12,567 nucleotides of DNA, from assembly GCA_019746155.1 (NCBI GenBank), contig JAIESJ010000060.1:1-12567 (forward strand). The letters are read 5' to 3'. The stretch comes from Burkholderiales bacterium (GTDB lineage: Bacteria > Pseudomonadota > Gammaproteobacteria > Burkholderiales > SG8-41). The notes under the pieces are model-generated. The model searched no databases. It saw nothing but the letters and a program-made list of their open reading frames with translations, and had not been told where the DNA came from. Positions 1-7,339 of the stretch are shown in pieces (the first letter of the stretch is position 1; each line of letters begins with the position of its first letter). The translations under genes and the position numbers were made by a program.

Positions 1-289
1 GATAAATCGCGACGTTGACTTTCTTTGCATGCTCGCTGATCAGACCCTCGGCGCCACTGTTCAGGTCTTCCGCCTTATCGGCAACCAGCACTTTTCTCAT
101 TTCGGTCGAAATCATCGCCACCGCGATGCCGCTTGCCACTTCGCCGGCGTTATAGCCGCCCATGCCGTCGGCCAGCACCGCCAGCCCGATCTCGGCGTCG
201 GCAGCTATGCTGTCCTCGTTGTGCGAGCGCACCATCCCGGCGTGGGTAGCAGTCGCGACTTCAAGCGCCTGTCTCAGGTCGGTCATCAT
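1..289 (-). CDS. PP2C-family Ser/Thr protein phosphatase, N-terminal part (runs off the window)
   Basis: Reading the minus strand from an ATG at 289 gives 96 codons of a PP2C/SpoIIE-like phosphatase before the window edge. Two family motifs are visible: RSHNEDS near residues 21-27 and LADGMGGYNAGEVAS near 39-53. Their Asp/Gly residues (D26, D41, G42) correspond to the metal-binding start of the PP2C fold, which uses Mn2+ or Mg2+ to hydrolyse phospho-Ser/Thr. No signal peptide is present, so it should be cytoplasmic. Two consecutive ATGs (289 and 286) are possible starts; I chose the first, which has an AGGG-like Shine-Dalgarno a few bases upstream. It starts 11 nt after the stop of the CHASE2 kinase, so it is almost certainly co-transcribed and probably reverses phosphorylation by that kinase. 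The C-terminal metal-binding motifs lie outside the window. Confidence 0.9.
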   Translation of the reverse strand, partial: MMTDLRQALEVATATHAGMVRSHNEDSIAADAEIGLAVLADGMGGYNAGEVASGIAVAMISTEMRKVLVADKAEDLNSGAEGLISEHAKKVNVAIY

Positions 290-300
290 GCAGCCCTAGC

Positions 301-2868
301 CTAGCTGGCGCCCACGGCTGTTGCCGGTGGCGCGGAGGGCAGGCTGGCGAGGCATAGTTGTATCGCTTTCGCCATCTGTTCGCCGTTCTGGTAACGCCGC
401 TCGGGATCTTTGGCAAGGGCCCTGTTGGTTATGGCCACAACGCAAGCGGGCAAGCGGGGATTATGAATACGGATGTCGGGATGGGGCTCGTTGGCAATCT
501 TGAACATGAGCTGGGCCATCGAGTCGCCTTTGAAAGGGAGCTGCCCGCATGCAAGCTGGTAGAGCGTCACGCCGAGCGAGAACAGATCGGAACGGCCCTC
601 GACCTTCTGGCCGCAGAGCTGCTCCGGCGACATATAGAAGGGCGTACCCAGCACCATGCCGGTCTTGGTCTTGGCTGAGTCAGTAATGCGCGCAATGCCG
701 AAATCGGTCACTTTTACGGTATCGCTGTCCGGCTCGTACATGATGTTGGCAGGTTTGATGTCACGATGCACCACATTATTGCGGTGGGCGTAGCCCAGCG
801 CTTCCGCCACGCGCGCAATGATCGACAGCACTCTGGGCAGCGGCAGCAGGCTTTCGGGTTTGATATAGGGTACGAGATCGCGCCCCTTCAGAAACTCCAT
901 CGCAATATAGGCGAGATCATGTTCTTCGCCGGCGTCGAAAATAGTGACGATGTTGGGATGGTTGAGCCGACCCGCGGTTTCGGCCTCGTGAAAGAAGCGT
1001 TCTTTCACGTCCTTGAGCTCGTCGGCCTCGAACTCCTGCGACAGCGCCATGGTCTTGATCGCCACCACGCGCCCGATTTTCGGGTCCCTGCCGAGATAGA
1101 CGACCCCCATCGCCCCTTTTCCCAGCTCCTTCTCCACCTGGTAGCGCCCCAGCATGGGCTTCTCGGTGCCGCTGCCCAGGATCATGGTGCCGCCGGGACG
1201 ACTCTGCGCGCTGCCGAGCATTGCCGTTTCCGCCATCGCCGCCACACGTCCGAGGCGCTGCTCGAGGTCCCGGAACTTCGGGTTATGTTCCGCCATGTAG
1301 CGGAACACCGATTCGGCCTTGTTGAACTGGCGCTTGCGCTCGAAGTCGAGCGCAAGGTTATAGAGCAAATCCATCACGCCGTCGTCCCTCGGCAGCTTGC
1401 GGAACTTATCGAACGCCATGTCAAGCTGGCTCTGGCCCTGAAATGCCAGCCCCAGCATGCGGTTTGATTCCGCGGATTCGAGGTCGGATTTCTCCTTGCC
1501 GCGCTCCGCAACAAGGAACCGCTTGCTGATCAGCGCGGCATAGCCCACTGCCAGCAGCACCACTGCGGTCATCAGCTGGAGCCACAGGAGCTGGGTCGCC
1601 ATCAGCACGAAATGCGCAGCGATCAAGGCAAGCCCGACCGCCAGGCTCAGTATGCCGGCAGTGGCGGCCTTCAGCCGGGGCAACAGCACGATCAGATAGA
1701 CCGCGGTCAGCAGAAATACCCCTTTCTCGACCCACGGCCCCCAGCTCGGGACAACAAAAAAATGCTCGCCCAGTATGCTGGATACCGTATGCGCCATGAC
1801 CAGCACCGGCGGGGTCGCAGGCGAAATCGGCGTCGCCTGCGCCGTGCCGAGTCCGGCGGCGGTGGGTCCGATCAGCACGATTTTGTCCTGGAATTTTGCC
1901 GGCGGGATCTTGCCGCTGTAGACATCGAAAAACGAATCGACGGCAAACGCCGGCTTGCCGTCACGGTCGCCATAGAAAAAGGTATACATGTGCAGTTCGG
2001 GATCGGTCCTGATCCGGAGTTTGCCGATCCGCATGCCCTCACCCGGCACGGGTTTGATGTCGGTGATCTTGAGGTTGAGACTTTTTGCCGCTACCATCAC
2101 CGACAGCGCGGGAAAAAGCCTGTCGTAATAGCGCACCACCAGTGGCTCGGTACGAACCGCACCGTCAACGTCGTTGGCGGCATTGAGATGGCCGATACCG
2201 GCTGCGCTGCCTCCCAATTCGGCGATGGGATAAAGCGGATCGATGCCCGCTAGCGGCAGAAAATCGGCGTCGCGCGCACTGAAAGCCAGGCCGTTGGCCG
2301 CCACGTAATCGGGCAGGGGTTTGTCGGGATTGCCCTGCGGCTCGGCGAGCGTCTGGAACACCATGGGCAGCAGGATGTTGCCGGCACGCCTGAAGGCGTC
2401 GACCAGTTTGCGGTCGGTGTTGAGCGCCTGCTCCGCTTCTCGCAGCAGCGCGCCGAACTGCTCCGGCTCCGGTGCGGCAGCCGGGGGCACAGCCGGTGCC
2501 GGCCGGGGTGCGCCTTTCGTATAGAGATCCAGGAGCTTGTTGATATAGACCAGCCCGGGATCGGCCTGCGGCTCGAAAAAAAACGTGCTGTGGGCGATGA
2601 CCTTGGCACGGGCAGTGGCCAGAGTATCGGTCATTCTGGCATGAATATCGCGCGACCACGGCCAGCGCCCGATATTCGCAATGCTCCGGTCATCAATGGC
2701 AATGACCGCGATCCTGTCCGACGGGGTGCGCGAGACCGCCTTGGCTGCCAGGTCATATGCCTTGCGCTCGAGGCTCTGGATCAAATCGCCGCCGGCGGCC
2801 ACGGCCAGAATGAGCGCGACCATAACCCCGAGAAACCAGTCGGACTTCCAGAAGTCCAGTTTTCTCAT
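301..2868 (-). CDS. CHASE2-domain transmembrane Ser/Thr protein kinase
   Basis: This 855-residue protein combines a periplasmic sensor with a cytoplasmic Hanks-type kinase. One membrane segment lies at about 11-31, followed by a CHASE2 sensor at about 35-375. Three more membrane segments lie at about 380-397, 403-425 and 428-446. A TPR-like helical linker spans about 465-540 and the kinase domain about 575-840. The kinase looks fully active: glycine loop GKGAMGVV (583-590), ATP lysine K605 in VAIK, catalytic HRDIKPAN (701-708), DFG at 722-724 and a GTPFYMSPE activation segment (741-749). It is an RD kinase, so activation-loop phosphorylation is likely. The CHASE2 ligand cannot be read from sequence. 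The ATG at 2868 has an AAGGA Shine-Dalgarno about 5 nt upstream. The neighbouring PP2C gene is the probable antagonist. CHASE2-kinase plus PP2C pairs are known in betaproteobacteria, sometimes beside FHA proteins or type VI secretion genes, but none of the latter is visible here. Confidence 0.95.
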   Translation of the reverse strand: MRKLDFWKSDWFLGVMVALILAVAAGGDLIQSLERKAYDLAAKAVSRTPSDRIAVIAIDDRSIANIGRWPWSRDIHARMTDTLATARAKVIAHSTFFFEPQADPGLVYINKLLDLYTKGAPRPAPAVPPAAAPEPEQFGALLREAEQALNTDRKLVDAFRRAGNILLPMVFQTLAEPQGNPDKPLPDYVAANGLAFSARDADFLPLAGIDPLYPIAELGGSAAGIGHLNAANDVDGAVRTEPLVVRYYDRLFPALSVMVAAKSLNLKITDIKPVPGEGMRIGKLRIRTDPELHMYTFFYGDRDGKPAFAVDSFFDVYSGKIPPAKFQDKIVLIGPTAAGLGTAQATPISPATPPVLVMAHTVSSILGEHFFVVPSWGPWVEKGVFLLTAVYLIVLLPRLKAATAGILSLAVGLALIAAHFVLMATQLLWLQLMTAVVLLAVGYAALISKRFLVAERGKEKSDLESAESNRMLGLAFQGQSQLDMAFDKFRKLPRDDGVMDLLYNLALDFERKRQFNKAESVFRYMAEHNPKFRDLEQRLGRVAAMAETAMLGSAQSRPGGTMILGSGTEKPMLGRYQVEKELGKGAMGVVYLGRDPKIGRVVAIKTMALSQEFEADELKDVKERFFHEAETAGRLNHPNIVTIFDAGEEHDLAYIAMEFLKGRDLVPYIKPESLLPLPRVLSIIARVAEALGYAHRNNVVHRDIKPANIMYEPDSDTVKVTDFGIARITDSAKTKTGMVLGTPFYMSPEQLCGQKVEGRSDLFSLGVTLYQLACGQLPFKGDSMAQLMFKIANEPHPDIRIHNPRLPACVVAITNRALAKDPERRYQNGEQMAKAIQLCLASLPSAPPATAVGAS

Positions 2869-2975
2869 CTCCGTCCTTCGGTTTTTTTATTTTTGTAATG
2901 GGTTAACGCAATTCACTCATTCATTCTACGATACTTGCCGGAAAAGTAAGCGGTCTGCAGTCGAGACCGGCGCCC

Positions 2976-3011
2976 AAAAAACAACCGGGCCACGGATTAA
3001 CCGCGGCCCGG
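2976..3011 (-). terminator. Rho-independent terminator of the oxc-frc-formyltransferase operon
   Basis: On the minus strand an 11-bp GC-rich stem (arms 3001-3011 and 2985-2995, one G-U wobble, 5-nt loop TTAAT) is followed at once by TTGTTTTTT (2984-2976). It lies about 30 nt past the formyltransferase stop codon, so it closes the oxalate operon and insulates the downstream kinase. The rest of the 2869-3041 gap is AT-rich just upstream of the kinase. It contains only a weak promoter-like TAGAAT (minus strand, 2928-2923), which I do not call. Confidence 0.88.
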
Positions 3012-3041
3012 AGAAGATACTTAACCGAATATTACGAAAAA

Positions 3042-3974
3042 TCAACTGCCAAGAAGGGCTCCGTTGGACAAGCCATGGTTGCGGGCAAACTCGCCGCCGG
3101 ACAACTTCTTGCCGTCCTCGCCGCGTGCGCGCAGCACTTCGATCAATCCGCCTTGCGCGGTAACCTTGAAGCTGTCCGCAGTCACGTCCGACACCTCGCC
3201 TATCTTGCCGACCACATCGGCGAAGCGCCGGAACACGGTCTTGCGTGCATCAAAGATCTGGACTTTCTTGCCGGCGAGCGTCGTCCACGCGCCAGGGGCG
3301 GGATTGCAGCCGCGGATCAGGTTGTAGACATGGTCGATCGGCTTCGCCCAGTCGATCTTGGCTTCCGCCGCACGGCACCAGCCCTCGTAAGTCGCCTGCG
3401 ATTCGTCCTGCACGACTTCCTTGTGCTTGCCCGCCACCACCAGATCGGCGGCCTCCAGCATGGCCTTGATGCCCATCGGAAACAGTTTGTTGAAATAGAC
3501 ATCGCCGATGGTTTCATCGGGGCCGATTTCGCATTCCTTCTGCAGAATCACCGGCCCTTCGTCGAGACCGTCGGTGGGACGGAAAATGGTCAGTCCAGTT
3601 CTGGTTGAGCCCTGAATGATCGGCCAGTTGATCGAACTCGGCCCGCGATGCTTCGGCAGCAGCGACGGGTGGTACTGGATCGTGCCGTGCCTGGGGAGGT
3701 TGACGAATTCCTGCGGCGCGAACAGCAGTACATAGGCCATGACACCGAGGTCGACATTCAGCGCCTTGAGCGCATCCTGCGCTTCCTGCTTGCGATACGA
3801 CGGAAACTGGAACACTTTGAGCCCCCTCTCCTGAGCCGCAACTTTCAGCGGGTCGGGTTTCGCGCCTTCCTTGTCCGGCGCCACAAACACGCCGGCAACC
3901 TCGTCGCCGCGCGCGACAAAAGCTTCAAGCACTGCTTTGCCAAAATCCTGCTGGCCAATGATGGCGATTTTCAT
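3042..3974 (-). CDS. Stand-alone formyltransferase, like the 10-formyl-THF hydrolase domain of ALDH1L1
   Basis: The 310-residue protein has a formyl-transferase N domain (about 1-180) and a C-terminal Fmt-like domain (about 200-305). The N terminus MKIAIIGQQDFGKAV, the loop YHPSLLPKHRGPSSINW (101-117), DGLDEG (135-140), LQKECE (144-149), ATYEG (194-198) and RGCNPAPGAWT (221-231) match the N-terminal domain of 10-formyltetrahydrofolate dehydrogenase more closely than housekeeping methionyl-tRNA formyltransferase (Fmt). Catalytic His102 and Asp138 correspond to ALDH1L1 His106 and Asp142. The residue two before the His, Asn in Fmt and (as I recall) Ile in ALDH1L1, is Gln100 here. No carrier or aldehyde dehydrogenase domain follows. 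I chose the ATG at 3974, with GGAG 7 nt upstream, over an upstream in-frame codon that lies in the repeat element. As the last gene after oxc and frc, it probably moves a formyl group between formyl-CoA or formate and tetrahydrofolate, or releases formate from 10-formyl-THF. The exact reaction is inferred. Confidence 0.85.
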   Translation of the reverse strand: MKIAIIGQQDFGKAVLEAFVARGDEVAGVFVAPDKEGAKPDPLKVAAQERGLKVFQFPSYRKQEAQDALKALNVDLGVMAYVLLFAPQEFVNLPRHGTIQYHPSLLPKHRGPSSINWPIIQGSTRTGLTIFRPTDGLDEGPVILQKECEIGPDETIGDVYFNKLFPMGIKAMLEAADLVVAGKHKEVVQDESQATYEGWCRAAEAKIDWAKPIDHVYNLIRGCNPAPGAWTTLAGKKVQIFDARKTVFRRFADVVGKIGEVSDVTADSFKVTAQGGLIEVLRARGEDGKKLSGGEFARNHGLSNGALLGS

Positions 3975-3990
3975 GACTGCACTCCGTTGA

Positions 3991-4089
3991 GTGAAACGTG
4001 AATGGTGAAAAGTGATCCCCCTCACCCGAACTCCCTCCCCCGGTTACGGGAAAGAGGGAACGTTTCACGTTTTACATTGCACCTTTCAC
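3991..4089. repeat. Symmetric intergenic repeat: heptamer arrays around a C/G palindrome
   Basis: Four 7-bp units beginning GTGA (GTGAAAC, GTGAATG, GTGAAAA, GTGATCC; 3991-4018) face four complementary 7-bp units ending in CAC or TAC (GTTTCAC, GTTTTAC, ATTGCAC, CTTTCAC; 4062-4089). Between them is a hairpin: TCCCTC (4032-4037) pairs with GAGGGA (4054-4059) and CCCG (4039-4042) with CGGG (4047-4050), around a GTTA loop. The element is symmetric about position 4040. It fills most of the gap between frc and the formyltransferase gene, and its last unit supplies the frc stop codon (TGA at 4088-4086). It looks like a dispersed REP/MITE-like element. No transposase is present. Confidence 0.75.
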
Positions 4090-5354
4090 GCTGTTTTCTT
4101 CGGCGTCGCCGAAAACGCGCCGGCGCTCCGCAGTTTTTCGATCCGCTCGCCACTGTAACCGAGCACCTCCTTGAGAATTTCCTCGGTGTGCTCGCCCAGC
4201 AACGGCGAACGCTCGATCTTCGTCGGCGAGTCGGACAGCTTGATCGGCATGCCGACGTTCCACCACTTGCCGCGCTGGGGATGGTCAAGCTCGACATACA
4301 TTTCGCGGCCGCGCACATGCTCGTCGTTGGCAAGATCCTCGGTGGACATGATCGGACCGCACGGCACATCAAGAGGATTCAGGATCGCCATGAACTCCCG
4401 CTTGGTGTAGTTCGCGGCGAATCGGGTGATCAGCGCCCACATCTCGTTCTGATTCTTGCGCCGCTCACCGATGGTCGCGAACCTGGGATCCTGCGCCAGC
4501 CCGGGCATGCCAAGCTCAGGCCCGATGCGATTGGCCAGCGCCTCCCACACTGCCTCCTGCACCACGACGTAGATGTAATCGTCGGGACCACCGGGTTTGC
4601 ACTTGATGGCGTTGCCGAGTTGCCCGCCACCGGAGTCGTTACCCGCGCGCGGCGTCGCTTTAAGCCCCTCGGTCGGCACCGAGTATTCCGCAAGCGGCCC
4701 GCGCGTCAGCCGCTGATGGTCCCGCCACTTGACGCGGCACAGGTTCATCACACCGTCCATCATCGCCACTTCGACGTACTGCCCCTTGCCGGTACGGTTG
4801 CGCTGGTGCAGGGCGGCCAGGAGGCCGATCGCCAGGTGCAGGCCGGTCCCGGAATCTCCGATCTGGGCGCCCGTCACAAAGGGCGGGCCGTCGGGCACGC
4901 CGGTGGTGCTCATGGCTCCGCCCATGGCCTGCGCGACGTTCTCATAAGCCTTGAAGTCCGCGTATGGCCCGCTCGAGCCGAACCCCTTGATCGAGCCCAT
5001 CACGATCCTCGGGTTGATCTCGTGGATTTTTTCCCAGGTGAAGCCCAGGCGGTCGAGCACGCCGGGCCCGAAGTTCTCCATGATGATATCGCATTTTTTC
5101 ACGAGGTCCGCGAACACCTGCTTGCCCTCCGGGCTCTTCATGTTCACCGTGATCGAACGCTTGTTGCAGTTGAGCATGGTGAAATACAGGCTGTCCGCGT
5201 TGGGTATGTCGCGCAGCTGGCCGCGAGTGGCATCGCCGTGCGGCGGCTCGAGCTTGATCACGTCGGCGCCCATCCATGCCAGCAGTTGCGAACAGGTCGG
5301 CCCCGCCTGCACGTGGGTCATGTCGAGGATGCGCACGTCTTTTAAAGCTTCCAT
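4086..5354 (-). CDS. frc: Formyl-CoA:oxalate CoA-transferase (class III, CaiB/BaiF family)
   Basis: This 422-residue class III CoA-transferase is very close to Oxalobacter formigenes Frc (428 aa) along its whole length. It moves CoA from formyl-CoA to oxalate, giving oxalyl-CoA and formate, in the cytoplasm as an interlocked dimer. Diagnostic stretches are THVQAGP (13-19, with Gln16 matching Frc Gln17), DSLYFTMLNCNKRSI (54-68), ENFGPGVLDRLGFTWE (93-108), GAQIGDSGTGLH (162-173, with catalytic Asp167 matching Asp169) and the glycine loop SGGGQLG (241-247) that shields the active-site intermediate. The C terminus carries the common PLLGEHTEEIL. I chose the ATG at 5354 because GGAG lies 6 nt upstream; a TTG four codons earlier overlaps that site. 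It starts 61 nt after the oxc stop and is co-directional, so the two form an operon. The stop codon lies inside the flanking repeat. Other class III transferases are less likely, given the match and the oxc neighbour. Confidence 0.93.
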   Translation of the reverse strand: MEALKDVRILDMTHVQAGPTCSQLLAWMGADVIKLEPPHGDATRGQLRDIPNADSLYFTMLNCNKRSITVNMKSPEGKQVFADLVKKCDIIMENFGPGVLDRLGFTWEKIHEINPRIVMGSIKGFGSSGPYADFKAYENVAQAMGGAMSTTGVPDGPPFVTGAQIGDSGTGLHLAIGLLAALHQRNRTGKGQYVEVAMMDGVMNLCRVKWRDHQRLTRGPLAEYSVPTEGLKATPRAGNDSGGGQLGNAIKCKPGGPDDYIYVVVQEAVWEALANRIGPELGMPGLAQDPRFATIGERRKNQNEMWALITRFAANYTKREFMAILNPLDVPCGPIMSTEDLANDEHVRGREMYVELDHPQRGKWWNVGMPIKLSDSPTKIERSPLLGEHTEEILKEVLGYSGERIEKLRSAGAFSATPKKTA

Positions 5355-5415
5355 TCTGATCTCCAAAAATTCTGCGGCAGATGAAAGGCTGCCTGCCTTC
5401 GCTCAACTGTTTGAC

Positions 5416-7143
5416 TTATTTCTTTTTCGCGCTTTGCGGATTCAGGCTCGTGATGCGACCGCTTTCGGTGCCGGCGGTTTCATCGATGACGGCATTGATG
5501 AGCGTGGGCTTGCGCGAGCGGATGGCTTCTTCCATTGCCTTGCGCAACTCGGCCGGGGTCGTGGCGTGCACGCCCACGCCACCAAAGGCCTCCATCAGCT
5601 TTTCATAGCGTGCATCCTTGACGAACACCAAGGGCGCCGGATCGCGGCCGCCGGTCGGATTGACTTCGTCGCCGCGGTAGACGCCGTTGTTGTTCAAGAT
5701 CACCACGCAGACCGGCAGGTTGTAACGGCAGATGGTCTCGACTTCCATCCCGGAGAAGCCGAAGGCGCTGTCGCCCTCGATCGCGATCACCGGCTGACCG
5801 CTCACCACGGCGGCCGCGACGGAAAAGCCCATGCCGATGCCCATCACGCCCCAGGTGCCGACGTCCAGGCGCTTGCGCGGCTTGTACATGTCGACGATGC
5901 TGCGGGTGAAGTCCAGCGCGTTGGCGCCTTCGTTGACCAGGATGGCGTCCGGGTTCGCCTTGATGATGTCGCGCACCACGGCGAGCGCGCTATGGAAGTT
6001 CATCGGCGTCGGATTCTTGGCCAGCGTCTCGGCCATCTTGGCGAGGTTCTTGATCTTGCGCTCGGCGATGGCGTTCAGCCAGTCAGCCGGCGGCTTCGGC
6101 CAATTGGAGCCGATGCCGGCGAGCAGCGCTGACACGCAGGAACCGATGTCGCCGACCACCGGGGCGTCGATACGGACGTTGCTGTCCATCTCCTGCGGCG
6201 AGATGTCGATCTGGATGAATTTCTGGCCGCCCCAGTCCTTGGGACTCTTGCCGCCCCAGGTCCTGCCCTTGCCGTGCGAGAGCAGCCAGTTGAGGCGGGC
6301 GCCGACCAGCATGACCACGTCCGCCTCGGCCAGCACGTAGGAACGCGCGGCAGCCGCGGACTGCTCGTGCGTGTCGGGCAGCAGGCCCTTGGCCATGGAC
6401 ATCGGCAGGTACGGGATGCCGGTCTTCTCGACCAGGGCGCGAATCTCCGCGTCGGCCTGGGCGTAGGCGGCGCCCTTGCCCAGCAGAATGAGCGGACGCT
6501 TGGCGCTCTTCAGCAGTTCGAGCGCGCGCTGCACCGCATCCTGGGCCGGGATCTGGCGCGGCGCCGGATCGACCACCTTGATGAGCGACTTCTTGCCGGC
6601 TTCCGCATCCATGGTCTGCGGGAACAGCTTGGCCGGCAGGTCGAGGTAGACGCCGCCAGGGCGGCCGGAGACGGCGGCGCGGATGGCGCGCGCGACGCCC
6701 ACGCCGATGTCCTCGGCGTGCAGCACGCGGAAGGCGGCCTTGCACAGCGGTTTGGCGATGGCCAGCTGGTCCATCTCCTCGTAGTCACCTTGCTGCAGGT
6801 CGACGATCTCGCGCTCGCTAGAGCCGCTGATGAGGATCATCGGGAAGCAATTGGTGGTGGCATTGGCCAGCGCGGTGAGGCCGTTGAGGAAGCCGGGGGC
6901 GGACACCGTCAGGCAGATGCCCGGCTTTTGCGTCAGGAAGCCGGCGATGGACGCGGCGTAGCCGGCGTTCTGCTCATGGCGGAACGAAATCACGCGCATG
7001 CCTGCGGCCTGCGCCTTGCGGGTGAGGTCGGAGATCGGGATACCGGGCAGACCGAAGATCGTGTCGATGCCGTTGAGCTTGAGGGCATCGATGACCAGTT
7101 GAAAGCCGTCGGTTACTTCTTGTGATTGTGCATCAGTTGTCAT
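5416..7143 (-). CDS. oxc: Oxalyl-CoA decarboxylase (thiamine diphosphate-dependent)
   Basis: The enzyme converts oxalyl-CoA to formyl-CoA and CO2. The 575-residue product follows O. formigenes Oxc closely from TDGF (11-14) to ESGRI (560-564). The N-terminal pyrimidine domain (about 10-185) carries the ThDP-activating glutamate E57 in SFRHEQNAGYAASIAG and the stretch SGSSEREIVDLQQGDYEEMD. The middle domain (about 200-345) includes GKGAAYAQ and VGARLNWLLSHGKG. The C-terminal domain (about 380-555) has the ThDP motif starting GDSAFGFSGME (457-467, metal ligand D458) and ending in NNN (484-486). NEGANALDFTR and GTWGVMGIGMG are also typical. I chose the ATG at 7143 because it matches the family N terminus; an upstream TTG would add 16 unrelated residues. 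The Shine-Dalgarno is weak (GGGG about 10 nt upstream). It leads the operon and is divergent from the Crp/Fnr regulator, with a predicted leader of about 136 nt. Confidence 0.95.
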   Translation of the reverse strand: MTTDAQSQEVTDGFQLVIDALKLNGIDTIFGLPGIPISDLTRKAQAAGMRVISFRHEQNAGYAASIAGFLTQKPGICLTVSAPGFLNGLTALANATTNCFPMILISGSSEREIVDLQQGDYEEMDQLAIAKPLCKAAFRVLHAEDIGVGVARAIRAAVSGRPGGVYLDLPAKLFPQTMDAEAGKKSLIKVVDPAPRQIPAQDAVQRALELLKSAKRPLILLGKGAAYAQADAEIRALVEKTGIPYLPMSMAKGLLPDTHEQSAAAARSYVLAEADVVMLVGARLNWLLSHGKGRTWGGKSPKDWGGQKFIQIDISPQEMDSNVRIDAPVVGDIGSCVSALLAGIGSNWPKPPADWLNAIAERKIKNLAKMAETLAKNPTPMNFHSALAVVRDIIKANPDAILVNEGANALDFTRSIVDMYKPRKRLDVGTWGVMGIGMGFSVAAAVVSGQPVIAIEGDSAFGFSGMEVETICRYNLPVCVVILNNNGVYRGDEVNPTGGRDPAPLVFVKDARYEKLMEAFGGVGVHATTPAELRKAMEEAIRSRKPTLINAVIDETAGTESGRITSLNPQSAKKK

Positions 7144-7197
7144 GCTGAGATGCCCCGCGTTCTTGCCGTCAATTGAACAAGTGTTTTTCAAATGGAT

Positions 7198-7247
7198 ATC
7201 TGCCGTGGAAGGTAAACAGGGCGGAATTTCCTCAATTCACGGCAGAT
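7198..7247. repeat. 10-bp perfect inverted repeat in the oxc leader
   Basis: ATCTGCCGTG (7198-7207) and CACGGCAGAT (7238-7247) are perfect reverse complements separated by 30 bp, with arm centres 40 bp apart. With the predicted oxc start at 7279, the pair would lie at about +33 to +82 of the transcript. It could form a long stem-loop upstream of the ribosome site, or be two half-sites of an operator about four helical turns apart. Which is true cannot be decided from sequence. Confidence 0.6.
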
Positions 7248-7285
7248 CCCGGCCATCTAACTATGGCTATGATTTACTCGCGCGT

Positions 7286-7291
7286 ATCATA
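7286..7291 (-). promoter_or_regulatory. Predicted -10 element of the oxc operon promoter
   Basis: TATGAT on the minus strand matches TATAAT at five of six positions. The -35 position at 17-bp spacing (AGGTGA) is poor, which fits an activator-dependent promoter. A start near 7279 places the centre of the 7314-7327 palindrome at -41.5, the classical class II position of Fnr and Crp. Confidence 0.5.
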
Positions 7292-7313
7292 GGGGGCAGC
7301 ATGCGCATTCACC

Positions 7314-7327
7314 TTGACCACGGTCAA
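7314..7327. promoter_or_regulatory. Fnr/Crp-type operator between oxc and its divergent regulator
   Basis: TTGACCACGGTCAA is a perfect 6-bp inverted repeat with a 2-bp centre. It has the size and geometry of an Fnr box (TTGAT-N4-ATCAA), with TTGAC half-sites. The adjacent regulator has an E-x-x-S-R recognition helix like that of Fnr, which reads TTGA-type half-sites. The site is centred at -41.5 from the predicted oxc start and at -34.5 from the regulator's predicted start. This suggests activation of oxc and repression of the regulator's own gene. Binding is inferred. Confidence 0.62.
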
Positions 7328-7339
7328 TTTTCCGGTTTT

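Noticed and set aside
766..2253. Plus-strand open frames (233 and 213 codons) opposite the CHASE2 kinase
   Set aside because: Shadow frames: the minus strand encodes an intact kinase with all catalytic motifs.
2576..2583. Run of eight As as a possible frameshift site in the kinase gene
   Set aside because: The frame stays intact through the run (three Phe codons) and the domains on both sides are complete; nothing indicates slippage.
4002..5345. Long plus-strand open frame (447 codons) opposite frc
   Set aside because: It is antisense to a clearly recognised frc gene; its protein is rich in His, Arg and Ala and resembles no family, as expected for a shadow frame in GC-rich DNA.
5355..5415. 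Possible hairpin between oxc and frc
   Set aside because: The stems found are only 4-6 bp with a bulge or tiny loop and no T-tract, so neither a terminator nor a riboswitch is supported.
4951..7125. Long plus-strand open frames (393 and 283 codons) opposite oxc and the start of frc
   Set aside because: Both are antisense to strongly supported genes, have low-complexity composition and no ribosome site or domain.
7144..7191. N-terminal extension of Oxc from a TTG at 7191
   Set aside because: The 16 extra residues have no counterpart in Oxc proteins; the ATG at 7143 matches the family start.
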